Assembly: GCA_964514145.1 (NCBI GenBank)
Contig: CAZEPM010000013.1
Location: forward strand, 1-27,279
Length of the DNA: 27,279 nucleotides
Direction: 5' to 3'
DNA from: Phocaeicola_A sp964514145
Lineage (GTDB): Bacteria; Bacteroidota; Bacteroidia; Bacteroidales; Bacteroidaceae
The notes beneath the pieces were generated by a model, which worked only from the letters and a program-made list of their open reading frames with translations, did not search any database and was not told the DNA's origin. Below, piece by piece: positions 8,394 through 16,505 of this stretch. Position 1 is the stretch's first letter. The number at the start of each line of letters is the position of its first letter. The position numbers were made by a program, and so were the translations under genes.

Positions 8394-9659
8394 TTATTGG
8401 AGTGTATGGTTCCATGCTGGCATTCCCGTGTCGTAACGGCGGAGCATGGGAATCAGCTCCCTATCGAAATCATTGGTACTGTTGTTGGTGTCTTGGAATA
8501 TGAGAGAACCGTCTTCCCGACGGATCATTTCTCCGTCGTCATCATACATGGGCTTGCGGGCTACGCTTAAGCCGCAGTAGGTGGAGCCTACGTAGGTTAC
8601 TCCGGCGTCAATCACGGTCGGCATGCGCTTTTCTGTTACGGCTGTCTCGTCATCAACACATTCCACTCCGTCAAGCACATAACGGACGGGTATCTTGGCA
8701 TAGAGTGTGGAAGAACTGGAACCCAAGTTTGTCGTATGCATATTTGCATCGTTGACAGGATCCCAAGTTTCGTCTTCGGGTACCCGAAAGATGACCATGG
8801 CTGGGCCGAATACGGTTGTCAGGTATTGCTGAACAGTGCCTATGCTGGCCGAGCCGTTGTAGAATACGTGTTCCATGTTGTAGGCTGGTTGGTCGGGATA
8901 GGTGGTGCTGTTCATGTAGAACTCAAACTCGGCACTGCTGCAGTCTACAGGGCTGTTGGGGTTGTAGATTTCCAACTGGTGGTTGACGGCTAACTGTGCG
9001 AGTACGCAAGATTCACCGGGCTCCAGCGGATAGTCCGTGCCGCTGCCGGGAAATTTCCACACGCGCGCGGCATAGGCATAGTTGTCCCCGTCTTCCTCCG
9101 GCCATACGGGCAAGCTCGAAGTACTGGCTGTCGGGTACAAGTTTGCTATATGAACACCGTCCAGATATTGCACTTCTGACGAGTTGTTGTAGAGTTCATA
9201 GAAATTGTCTCTAAAATAGTTCGAGCCTGCGACATTTGTACATCCGGCGTAGTATAGTTCTTTAAATACCAACGGACTAACCTCAAGTCCCTGTATCGTG
9301 ATGTCCAATGTCGTACCGTTGTTGTAGATGGCTCGGTTGGCAATGCTGCCGTTGACATAGTATTCAGTATCGTCTGTATCAAACACGGTACCCGATGCAG
9401 TAATCGTCCAAATGCCGGGAATGATACCTCCCACCGTGACCGATTCGCCGGTGCATTCTTGGCTGATATGCAAATCTTCATCATAATTATCGAAGTTGAC
9501 CGTCAGGTCTTGAATCGTTGCGATATTCTCTATAGCCAGTGTCAGATTGACTGAAACTTCAATGGGAGTCACTTCACTGCCACCCTTTATGTCACTGAAG
9601 GTGTCGCATGATGCAAATACCAGTAAGCTTGCATATAAAGACAGGATATATTTTTTCAT
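8394..9659 (-). CDS. DUF4876-like outer-membrane lipoprotein
   Basis: A 421-residue protein with a lipoprotein signal peptide: a hydrophobic stretch with lipobox FASC, so Cys18 is the likely lipidated residue. The N-terminal part (about 30-130) looks like an immunoglobulin-like beta domain. It is followed by a segment around 133-175 (VFKELYYAGC, FYELYNNSSE, YLDGVHIANL) that resembles a lamin-tail-like fold and is typical of DUF4876 proteins. The gene lies 12 bp after the TonB receptor, in the position where SusD normally sits, so it is probably the surface partner of that receptor. Ligand unknown. Family name recalled from sequence character. Confidence 0.75.
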   Translation of the reverse strand: MKKYILSLYASLLVFASCDTFSDIKGGSEVTPIEVSVNLTLAIENIATIQDLTVNFDNYDEDLHISQECTGESVTVGGIIPGIWTITASGTVFDTDDTEYYVNGSIANRAIYNNGTTLDITIQGLEVSPLVFKELYYAGCTNVAGSNYFRDNFYELYNNSSEVQYLDGVHIANLYPTASTSSLPVWPEEDGDNYAYAARVWKFPGSGTDYPLEPGESCVLAQLAVNHQLEIYNPNSPVDCSSAEFEFYMNSTTYPDQPAYNMEHVFYNGSASIGTVQQYLTTVFGPAMVIFRVPEDETWDPVNDANMHTTNLGSSSSTLYAKIPVRYVLDGVECVDDETAVTEKRMPTVIDAGVTYVGSTYCGLSVARKPMYDDDGEMIRREDGSLIFQDTNNSTNDFDRELIPMLRRYDTGMPAWNHTLQ

Positions 9660-9671
9660 AAGTTTTGCTCG

Positions 9672-12536
9672 TTAAAGGGTTAATGATAATTCCAGACCGA
9701 AGTAGAACCGGTTGTTCATGGTCGTATAACTACCGGGATTACGTTTGGATTCTTTTCTTGGATAACTTCTGAACATGTTGTTGGCAAAGAATGACACGCG
9801 GAGCATGTCGCTGATTTCCTTTGTCAGATTCAGGTTAAAGCAGAAATAGGGGGAATAGGATTCCTTGGTTTCATACGTACGGCTGGGAGTCGGGTTTATC
9901 AAATAACCCAATCCGGCCTCCTGCAAGGATTCGGCCGTCGTATATTGTCCCGGCTCGAACATCGTGACAGAACCGTCTTCCTTTGAAATGTATCCGATGG
10001 GCAACACATCATTGTAATAGTATTTTCCCCAATCGGCGTCTTGCCATACGGCTTGTGTGGTTAGCGTGACAACAAAGCCGATACGAGGAATGTTGTGTGT
10101 AGCCCGCAGCGTGGTCGAGAACTGTTGATAATAGCGTGTATAGCTCTTTGGGGCATAGATGGCCACATTGTAACTGTCTGTTCCCGAACTGTTGTCGTAG
10201 AAATTGTATCCGTTGTCGTAAGTCTCCGTGCGTGCCCATGCTCCTGACAGGTTAAATGAGGTACGTATGGCATCAATGCGGCCGAAGTTCAAGTCAAATT
10301 CTACTCCTTTGTTCGTGACGAACAAATTATTGGTCGGACGATAATAAGTAGCCAAAACCGGATAGCTGCCGGTGAGGACGAACTCATTCTCATCATTTCG
10401 TCCATATTCATTCCATGTCACCGGTCGAAAGGTTGTGAGGTCTTGTCCCAGCGTATAGCCGTTTTTCAATCTTTCTATGTAGCCGGTCACTCCGAGTTTC
10501 ACCTTGCCCCAAAACACATCGAAACCAATCTCAGCTTTATGGTTCTTGGCAATCTTCAGGTCATCGTTGTTTACTTCAAAGACGCGGGTGGTGGTCATGA
10601 ATACCCGTTCGTCTTCAGCAATGCTTTCATTCGACAATTCGTTGATGTTGATGTACTCAAAATAAGCATTTTCAGGATAGAGATACAACAAGGTCGGCAT
10701 TTTGGCTGTGATGCCATAACCGCCGCGAATCGTGAACCATCCCGGAATGACGTCAAACGAAGCGTTGACACGGGGCGAAAGTGCACCGCCGGCCACTGAC
10801 ACGTGGTCATAGCGTACACCTGCCTGGATGTTGAAGTTACGTTCGCCGATGCGCCAGTTGAAGTTTTCTTCTGCAAAAACACCTACCTGATTAATAAAGG
10901 GGATGTCTTTGTAAGCGCGTGGACGAAAAGACGCGTTTGAACCGTAACTTCTGTAAGGAGGAGTTGTCGGGTTAAAAGTCTTTCCGTCGCCTACATTTCC
11001 GTCTGACTTAAAATCGGCACCCACTAGGAAGCGGTTGTAAACGTTGCCAAACCGTTTGAAGAAATTTGCTGTTACCTTGGCGTAGACATTGACTTCCCGG
11101 CTGTCGATTTCATAATATCCGAGATATTCATCGGGCACATAAGCTGCAAAGTTTCCGGCATCTGCATCGGTGAAATTCGTGATTTCATTGCCATCGGCAT
11201 CATATAAATGTTGTCCCGCAATGTTAGTCAGTGTCGTATTATCTATGGTCGTCATTGAATAAGGAATGGCTGCCGCAGAATAAAGCTGTTGATAAGAGCT
11301 TTGCTTGGACATATATGTCGTGGATAGCGTATAACGGATGTTTTGCAGCCAGCCCTTATTGATGTTCCATGTGCCGTTGGTGTTGAAGGTAAATCCCAAG
11401 TCACGTCCGCTAGACTTGGTTTGCGTAGTCTCATCGTCCGGATTTTGCTCGCGTGTATCTTCTCCATAGACAATATCCAGCGATGTATTGGTTTGCAACT
11501 TGTTATTGAAGAAGGCATTCGAATAGAGTGCCCGTCCGGTGGCACGCTGATAATGTCTGTATGAGGATACCGGGTCGTTCGTGTTATAGGCGTAGTCGCC
11601 GCTAATATTCAGAGTTCCTTTATTCTCACCTAGCTCAAATCCCGTTCCGACAGAACCTTGGTAAACATTCGGGTTGGCTTTGGCTTTTACCCGCAATGGC
11701 TCACGGCCGGCTTTTGTGTGGATAATCACGGCGCCGGCTGTTAAATCGCCGTATTCCACCGACGGAATGCCTCGGATGACTTCTACCGATTCGATGTTTT
11801 CCGTAGAGATACTACGCACATCCACTCCACCGCTTGGGGAAGCTCCTCCCGCCAAAGACGACGTAGTGCCGCTTGAGGAGTTAACCGTAGGACTCATGGC
11901 CGACAGGTTGGCGTTGTTCGAGATCGGCGCTCCGTCCTTGACGATAGCCGTTCCCTGTGAGTTGAAAAGGGCGGCCGCATCCGATGAGCTGCCATACTGA
12001 CGGATATTGATTTGTTGGGTGTAACTCAAGTCGGGATTAGTCGATAGTCCGCCGGGCAGAAGCGACATGAGGTCATACAAACTGGTCGCTTGCATGTGAT
12101 CCATCGCTGTGCGTGAGATGACGGACGATGTCGCCTTACCCGCTTCGTTGGTTGTGGCTGTCACCACTACTTCTTCGAGTTTGAAGTTTTCGTTGCGTAA
12201 CACAAAGTTTAGCTCCATATCGCGGGTGACATGAATAATCGTGTCGATAGGAAGTTTACCCAAATACCTTACTTGCAGACGCGCCCTTCCTGTCGGCACA
12301 TTCAACAATGTATAGTTGCCTTGCTCATTAGTCATCGTTCCTATAGCATAATCAGGAAACGAGACAGAAACAAACTCAAGGGGTGTCCGCTTGTTGGACT
12401 CATCAAGCACTGTACCATAAACTCTTATGTTATTCGGATTTTGAGCCATCATCTGCACGGAAGCCCATCCACATAAGTACATACATGCACATACCGTTCT
12501 CAACAGTCTGATACACTTTATTTTCCTTTTTGCCAT
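9672..12536 (-). CDS. TonB-dependent outer-membrane receptor with N-terminal carboxypeptidase-regulatory-like domain
   Basis: A 954-residue protein. A signal peptide (about 1-31, ending MMAQ) precedes a CarboxypepD_reg-like domain (about 37-115, with the typical YGTVLDE and NEQGNYTLLNVPTG pattern). Next come EEVVVTAT near 121-128, a plug domain (about 130-280, with INIRQYGSS, IESVEVIRGIPSVEYGD and AGAVIIHTK) and a long 22-strand-type barrel ending LELSLTL. The plug contains an unusual Ser/Gly/Ala-rich stretch near 211-240. No SusD gene follows; a DUF4876 lipoprotein does, so this is not a standard glycan-uptake pair. It is the first gene of the minus-strand cluster. The substrate could be a peptide, metal complex or other; the sequence does not decide. 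Confidence 0.9.
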   Translation of the reverse strand: MAKRKIKCIRLLRTVCACMYLCGWASVQMMAQNPNNIRVYGTVLDESNKRTPLEFVSVSFPDYAIGTMTNEQGNYTLLNVPTGRARLQVRYLGKLPIDTIIHVTRDMELNFVLRNENFKLEEVVVTATTNEAGKATSSVISRTAMDHMQATSLYDLMSLLPGGLSTNPDLSYTQQINIRQYGSSSDAAALFNSQGTAIVKDGAPISNNANLSAMSPTVNSSSGTTSSLAGGASPSGGVDVRSISTENIESVEVIRGIPSVEYGDLTAGAVIIHTKAGREPLRVKAKANPNVYQGSVGTGFELGENKGTLNISGDYAYNTNDPVSSYRHYQRATGRALYSNAFFNNKLQTNTSLDIVYGEDTREQNPDDETTQTKSSGRDLGFTFNTNGTWNINKGWLQNIRYTLSTTYMSKQSSYQQLYSAAAIPYSMTTIDNTTLTNIAGQHLYDADGNEITNFTDADAGNFAAYVPDEYLGYYEIDSREVNVYAKVTANFFKRFGNVYNRFLVGADFKSDGNVGDGKTFNPTTPPYRSYGSNASFRPRAYKDIPFINQVGVFAEENFNWRIGERNFNIQAGVRYDHVSVAGGALSPRVNASFDVIPGWFTIRGGYGITAKMPTLLYLYPENAYFEYININELSNESIAEDERVFMTTTRVFEVNNDDLKIAKNHKAEIGFDVFWGKVKLGVTGYIERLKNGYTLGQDLTTFRPVTWNEYGRNDENEFVLTGSYPVLATYYRPTNNLFVTNKGVEFDLNFGRIDAIRTSFNLSGAWARTETYDNGYNFYDNSSGTDSYNVAIYAPKSYTRYYQQFSTTLRATHNIPRIGFVVTLTTQAVWQDADWGKYYYNDVLPIGYISKEDGSVTMFEPGQYTTAESLQEAGLGYLINPTPSRTYETKESYSPYFCFNLNLTKEISDMLRVSFFANNMFRSYPRKESKRNPGSYTTMNNRFYFGLELSLTL

Positions 12537-12679
12537 TCGAATTAATTTAATTACATCATAATACTAACAGGATTTATCTATTTTTTTCTTGCTTCGCTCA
12601 ATCGAGTGAACCTCGTTGCTCCTGAAATCACTCTGATGAAAGATTCAAGTAGAAAACACCGATACCTAATTATTGCGAT

Positions 12680-12695
12680 AACGAAAAATTTCGTT
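12680..12695. promoter_or_regulatory. Palindrome, candidate operator of the TonB-receptor operon
   Basis: Arms AACGAAA and TTTCGTT are separated by AA, giving a 16-bp near-perfect palindrome about 145 bp upstream of the receptor start codon. The size and symmetry suit a dimeric regulator or a small hairpin in the leader. No specific regulator is recognised. Confidence 0.35.
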
Positions 12696-12767
12696 TATTT
12701 AGAATTGTCATAAAAAATCTTATAAAAGTATTTTACTGTTATTAAATATGGTTGTAATATACAAAAA

Positions 12768-12776
12768 GGGGGGGGG
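12768..12776. repeat. Homopolymer run of nine G (C9 on the coding strand of the receptor)
   Basis: Nine consecutive Gs stand in an otherwise strongly AT-rich stretch, about 230 bp upstream of the receptor start codon. Such runs are prone to slippage and can alter promoter spacing. No promoter elements could be firmly placed on either side. Confidence 0.6.
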
Positions 12777-12975
12777 TAAAAAATTAATAATGCTTAATTG
12801 GTAAATATTTACATTTTTTACAGATTCCTTGTTTTGTATGGATGGTAATCGTTTAAAAAATGAGCGGAAAAAGGTAGGAATAACTATTTTCTTGACAGTT
12901 GATTGTATGGATATTTCAATGAAACTTTTGTGTGAATTTTAGGATGAATCGCCCGACAGTGCGACGGCATGGTTT

Positions 12976-12993
12976 ATACCTAGTTGTAGGTAT
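12976..12993. other. Small perfect stem-loop
   Basis: ATACCTA and TAGGTAT pair perfectly around a GTTG loop. It is followed by TTTT on the plus strand, but no plus-strand gene lies upstream, and on the minus strand (direction of folK) there is no T tract. Role unknown. Confidence 0.3.
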
Positions 12994-13028
12994 TTTGCAG
13001 TATGATATTCTTTCTCTCCCTCCGGTCT

Positions 13029-13116
13029 GTATCATCCGGGCGTCGTAGCCTTGCTATCCGGGTGTGGTAGACTCGGTATCCGGCCCTCGGAGCCTCAGTA
13101 TTTGGCCGTGGGAACG
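13029..13116. repeat. Degenerate 22-bp tandem repeat, four units
   Basis: Four consecutive 22-bp units can be laid out at 13029, 13051, 13073 and 13095. The shared core is TATCCGG (ATCCGGG, TATCCGGG, TATCCGGC, TATTTGGC), followed by a GG/GT-AG-C end (GTAGCC, GTAGAC, GGAGCC, GGGAAC). The period is not a multiple of three, so this is not coding. The block is markedly more GC-rich than the adjoining receptor-proximal DNA. Confidence 0.5.
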
Positions 13117-13152
13117 TTGTTTGGTCTGCAGGTGTTCGTAAGTGGTTGGTTC

Positions 13153-13617
13153 TTAGCGTAGTTTGCTTAACAGTTCGCGGATGGTGCGATGGCGGATGGG
13201 ATGGATGAAGTCAGGGGCGATTTCGGTTAGCGGTTCGAGCACGAATCGTCGTTCACACATCAGCGGATGGGGGATTGTCAGGGTGGGGGTGTTTAGGATG
13301 AGTTGGTCGTAGAGCAGGAGGTCGATGTCTATCGGCCGGTCGGTGTACTGTCTGTCGGTTGTTTTTTGTGTGCGTCCCAACGATTGTTCGATGGTTTGTG
13401 TGCGGTCGAGCACTTGGTGAGGTGTCAGGGTGGTCTCTATCCGGCAGACGGCATTGAGGAATGGGTGTGTCGACTCAAATCCCCACGGAAGTGTCTCATA
13501 AAAAGCAGATAGGGAAGTGACCTTCCCTATCTGTATGTCTATTTCGTGAACGGCTGCGTACAGGTTGGCCGTTTTGTTGCCCAGATTAGTTCCCAGACCC
13601 AGATAGACGGTTGTCAT
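13153..13617 (-). CDS. folK: 2-amino-4-hydroxy-6-hydroxymethyldihydropteridine pyrophosphokinase
   Basis: A 154-residue cytoplasmic enzyme of folate biosynthesis that transfers pyrophosphate from ATP to 6-hydroxymethyl-dihydropterin. The sequence opens with the family pattern YLGLGTNLGNK (5-15), has FYETLPWG near 39-46, and carries the signature RPIDIDLLLYD (94-104), whose Asp97 and Asp99 match the magnesium-binding pair. PHPLMCERRFVLEPL follows. The length is usual for the family. It is the last gene of the ftsX-folK operon, 6 bp after queA. Confidence 0.95.
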   Translation of the reverse strand: MTTVYLGLGTNLGNKTANLYAAVHEIDIQIGKVTSLSAFYETLPWGFESTHPFLNAVCRIETTLTPHQVLDRTQTIEQSLGRTQKTTDRQYTDRPIDIDLLLYDQLILNTPTLTIPHPLMCERRFVLEPLTEIAPDFIHPIRHRTIRELLSKLR

Positions 13618-13623
13618 ACGGAG

Positions 13624-14676
13624 TTAGTCGATGATAAGCATGGCGTCGCCGTAGGTACCGAATTTGTAACCTTCTTTCAACGCCACGTCGTAGGTGTGCA
13701 TAATCAGGTCGTAACCGCCGTAGGCGCATACGACCATCAGGAGTGTGGAGTATGGCATGTGGAAGTTGCTTATCATGCTGTTGGCTACGGAAAATTCATA
13801 GGGCGGGAAGATGAACTTGTTTGTCCATCCTTCGAACTCTTTCAGGTGTCCGTCGGTGCCGACGGCGGTTTCGATGGCGCGCATCACGGTGGTGCCGACG
13901 GCGCAAATGTTGTGTCCGCCATCTCTGGCTGCGTTGACAATCTCTGTAGCCTCGCGCTCAATAAACATTTGTTCGGAGTCCGTTTTGTGCTTGGTGAGGT
14001 CTTCCACGTCGATTTCGCGGAAATTGCCCAGTCCGGCATGCAAGGTGATGAAAGCGAAGTTTATGCCTTTGATTTCCATGCGTTTCATCAGTTCCCGGCT
14101 GAAGTGCAGTCCGGCAGTCGGTGCGGTTACGGCTCCTTCGTTTTTGGCAAAGATGGTCTGGAAGTCTTCGGTGTCTTCGGGTTCGGCCGGCCGGTTGATG
14201 AATGAAGGCAAGGGTGGTTCGCCCAAAGCATAGAGCGCTTTCTTGAATTCGTCGTGCGGCCCGTCGTAGAGAAAGCGCAAGGTGCGTCCGCGCGAGGTGG
14301 TGTTGTCTATCACTTCGGCCACCATCGAATCGTCTTCGCCAAAATAGAGTTTGTTGCCGATGCGTATTTTGCGGGCGGGGTCGACCAATACGTCCCACAG
14401 GCGAAACTCTTCGTTGAGTTCGCGCAAGAGGAATACTTCGATGCGTGCACCGGTCTTTTCTTTGTTTCCGTAGAGGCGTGCCGGAAATACTTTGGTGTCA
14501 TTGAAGATAAATACGTCCTTATCATCAAAATATTCAAGAATGTCTTTGAACATGCGGTGCTCGATTTCACCGCTTTTCTTATGCACGACCATGAGGCGGC
14601 ATTCGTCTCTGTGAGGAGCCGGATGTAGGGCTATTTGCTCTTGCGGCAGATTGAATTTAAATTGCGATAGCTTCAT
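13624..14676 (-). CDS. queA: S-adenosylmethionine:tRNA ribosyltransferase-isomerase
   Basis: A 350-residue cytoplasmic enzyme that uses SAM to convert preQ1 at tRNA position 34 to epoxyqueuosine. Family signatures are visible: FNDTKVFPARL (58-68), GAVTAPTAGLHFS (181-193), a THAGLGNF-like block (TLHAGLGNFREI) and a C-terminal YGDAMLI segment. Length is normal. It lies 11 bp downstream of truB, so two tRNA modification genes sit side by side. Confidence 0.95.
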   Translation of the reverse strand: MKLSQFKFNLPQEQIALHPAPHRDECRLMVVHKKSGEIEHRMFKDILEYFDDKDVFIFNDTKVFPARLYGNKEKTGARIEVFLLRELNEEFRLWDVLVDPARKIRIGNKLYFGEDDSMVAEVIDNTTSRGRTLRFLYDGPHDEFKKALYALGEPPLPSFINRPAEPEDTEDFQTIFAKNEGAVTAPTAGLHFSRELMKRMEIKGINFAFITLHAGLGNFREIDVEDLTKHKTDSEQMFIEREATEIVNAARDGGHNICAVGTTVMRAIETAVGTDGHLKEFEGWTNKFIFPPYEFSVANSMISNFHMPYSTLLMVVCAYGGYDLIMHTYDVALKEGYKFGTYGDAMLIID

Positions 14677-14687
14677 AATATTTTGAT

Positions 14688-15398
14688 TTATTCGTTTTCT
14701 CCTGTGTCAATGTGCTGTTCGTTTATCCATTTTTCGGTTTCTTCGAGGGTGAGGCAGTCTTCCAATCGGATGTTTCCCACGCGAGTGCGTTCCAAGGCAA
14801 TCAGGTGTGCGCCGCTTCCCAGTGCTTCTCCGATGTCGCGAGCCAGTGCGCGTATGTAGGTGCCCTTGCTGCAAACCACACGTATTTTGAGCAGATCCGG
14901 CAGGTTGCATTCCAACAATTCAATCTCGTCGATAACCAGTGTTTTGGCTTTCAGGGTTACGTCTTCTCCTTTTCTGGCCAAGTCGTATGCGCGTTTGCCA
15001 TTGATTTTGCAGGCGGAAAAGGAAGGTGGTACTTGCTCGATGCTGCCTGTAAACCGGCTGAGTGTCTGTTCTACCAATTCGCGTGTGATGTGCTCCGTAG
15101 GATACGTTGCGTCGATTTCTTTCTCGAGGTCGTATGATGGAGTTGTTGCGCCCAGTCGCAGGGTAGCTACATATTCTTTTGTCTGGTATTGAAATTCTTC
15201 GATGCGTTTGGTGGCTTTGCCCGTGCAGATTATCATAACTCCTGTGGCCAACGGGTCGAGTGTGCCCGCATGTCCGACTTTTAGCTTTTTCACACCCTGC
15301 TTTCGGCACACGAGGTAGCGCACTTTGCTCACCACTCCGAATGATGTCCACTTGTAGGGTTTGTTGACGTATATGACCGCTCCTTTTTTAAAGTCCAT
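14688..15398 (-). CDS. truB: tRNA pseudouridine-55 synthase
   Basis: A 236-residue enzyme that forms pseudouridine at position 55 in the T loop of tRNAs. The catalytic motif HAGTLDPLATG (43-53) contains the nucleophile Asp48. The early YVNKPYKWTSF segment, PPSFSACKINGKRAYDLAR and SKGTYIRALARDIG are all typical. At 236 residues it is the short form without an extended C-terminal PUA domain, as is common in Bacteroidota. Its ATG overlaps the uppP stop codon by one base (TAATG), which implies translational coupling. Confidence 0.95.
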   Translation of the reverse strand: MDFKKGAVIYVNKPYKWTSFGVVSKVRYLVCRKQGVKKLKVGHAGTLDPLATGVMIICTGKATKRIEEFQYQTKEYVATLRLGATTPSYDLEKEIDATYPTEHITRELVEQTLSRFTGSIEQVPPSFSACKINGKRAYDLARKGEDVTLKAKTLVIDEIELLECNLPDLLKIRVVCSKGTYIRALARDIGEALGSGAHLIALERTRVGNIRLEDCLTLEETEKWINEQHIDTGENE

Positions 15399-16255
15399 TA
15401 AGCTAATTCCAAATTATAACCTAAAAGCAACAGAATGAGTATGACAGTTCCTACAATGATGCGATACCATCCAAAGAAGACAAATCCGTATTTTGTTACG
15501 AAACGGATGAAAAACTTGATGGCAAGCATGGCAATGAGGAATGCGACCAGATTGCCTACAATCAGCGTTTTCAAATTATCCATGATGATTCCTGTACCGT
15601 CCTCTATCAGGAGTTTACCTATCTTGTAGACGGTGGCGGCAAACATGGTGGGCACGGCCAAAAAGAAGGAGAACTCGGCAGCAGCCTTGCGGGTAAGTTT
15701 TTGTGACATACCTCCGACGATGGTGGCCATGGAACGCGATACGCCCGGTATCATCGAGATGCACTGAAACAATCCGATAATGAATGCGCGATTTTCTGTC
15801 ATAGGTGTTTTTTCGCTTCCGTTGCCGAAAATCCGGTCGCAAAACAACATGAAGATGCCGCCGACAATCAGCATGACGGCTACGACGATTACACTTTCGA
15901 GCATGGCATCGATAACGTCGCTAAACAGGAGTCCCAACACGGCGGCCGGAATAAAGGCTATGAACAGTTTCCAATAGAAATCATATTTGTGGAGAAAACG
16001 TTTCAGAGCAGAACTTCCAGCCGGAGCAGGCGTGCGGTTCAGGCTGAAAAAACGTTTCCAATATAAGCATACCACTGAGAGGATGGCGCCAAACTGTATG
16101 ATAAAGGTGAATGCTTTGACGAAGTCTGTGCTTTTTACTCCTAGCAGATGCTGGGTGATAATCATGTGTCCCGTAGAAGAAACGGGAAGAAATTCTGTCA
16201 GTCCCTCTACGATGGCGATGATGATGGTTTGAAAAAGATTTAGGTTCTCTTGCAT
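15398..16255 (-). CDS. uppP: Undecaprenyl-diphosphate phosphatase
   Basis: A 285-residue polytopic inner-membrane enzyme of the UppP/BacA family that recycles undecaprenyl diphosphate to the monophosphate lipid carrier for peptidoglycan and surface polysaccharides. The two signature regions are present: EGLTEFLPVSSTGH (17-30) and PGVSRS (170-175, Arg174), which form the active site. About eight hydrophobic segments are visible. It lies 5 bp after the DUF3098 gene and overlaps truB by one base. Confidence 0.95.
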   Translation of the reverse strand: MQENLNLFQTIIIAIVEGLTEFLPVSSTGHMIITQHLLGVKSTDFVKAFTFIIQFGAILSVVCLYWKRFFSLNRTPAPAGSSALKRFLHKYDFYWKLFIAFIPAAVLGLLFSDVIDAMLESVIVVAVMLIVGGIFMLFCDRIFGNGSEKTPMTENRAFIIGLFQCISMIPGVSRSMATIVGGMSQKLTRKAAAEFSFFLAVPTMFAATVYKIGKLLIEDGTGIIMDNLKTLIVGNLVAFLIAMLAIKFFIRFVTKYGFVFFGWYRIIVGTVILILLLLGYNLELA

Positions 16256-16260
16256 GACTC

Positions 16261-16500
16261 TTATTCGTTGTTTTTGGTAGAAGAAGGTTTGTGGAGAATA
16301 CCGTAAATCATGAATACGAATCCTACAAAGCTAACAATGGGGGCGACAACAATGCGGCGTGTGCTGAAAATATCCGGCTCGAAAGCGGTTTCGTCGGAAC
16401 CGGGACCAGTCATTAACAATAGGCCTGTGATGATAATCACAGCTCCTATGATGAGCAAGATGAAATTTGTCTTGTCGAATGCAAATTTAGTTCTATCCAT
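16261..16500 (-). CDS. DUF3098 family small membrane protein
   Basis: A 79-residue protein with two transmembrane segments (about 12-30 and 50-68), joined by a loop with FEPDIFSTRRIVVAP. This matches the DUF3098 family, which in Bacteroidota is regularly found between ftsX and uppP. The spacing of 5 bp on each side supports co-transcription and suggests a role linked to cell-envelope or division functions, but no activity is known. Confidence 0.85.
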   Translation of the reverse strand: MDRTKFAFDKTNFILLIIGAVIIITGLLLMTGPGSDETAFEPDIFSTRRIVVAPIVSFVGFVFMIYGILHKPSSTKNNE

Positions 16501-16505
16501 AATAG

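Larger units (their letters stand above)
12537..13152. other. 616-bp intergenic region between folK and the TonB receptor
   Basis: I find no convincing protein gene here. The half nearer the receptor gene is very AT-rich and should hold its promoter, but I could not find an exact TAnnTTTG with a matching upstream TTTG on the minus strand. It also carries a G9 run and a palindrome. The half nearer folK is GC-rich with a degenerate tandem repeat and a small stem. No clear terminator for the folK operon was found. Confidence 0.6.

Noticed and set aside
9672..12536. SusC/SusD glycan-utilisation locus
   Set aside because: The receptor has a carboxypeptidase-regulatory-like domain as SusC does, but no SusD-like gene or glycoside hydrolase is present; the neighbours are a DUF4876-type lipoprotein and proteases.
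12976..12997. The stem plus TTTT as a terminator
   Set aside because: The T tract is on the plus strand, but both flanking genes run on the minus strand, so there is nothing for it to terminate.
13546..14205. A 219-codon plus-strand open frame
   Set aside because: Antisense to queA and the end of folK, whose signature motifs are clear; composition (His/Val/Gly-rich) is typical of an antisense shadow.
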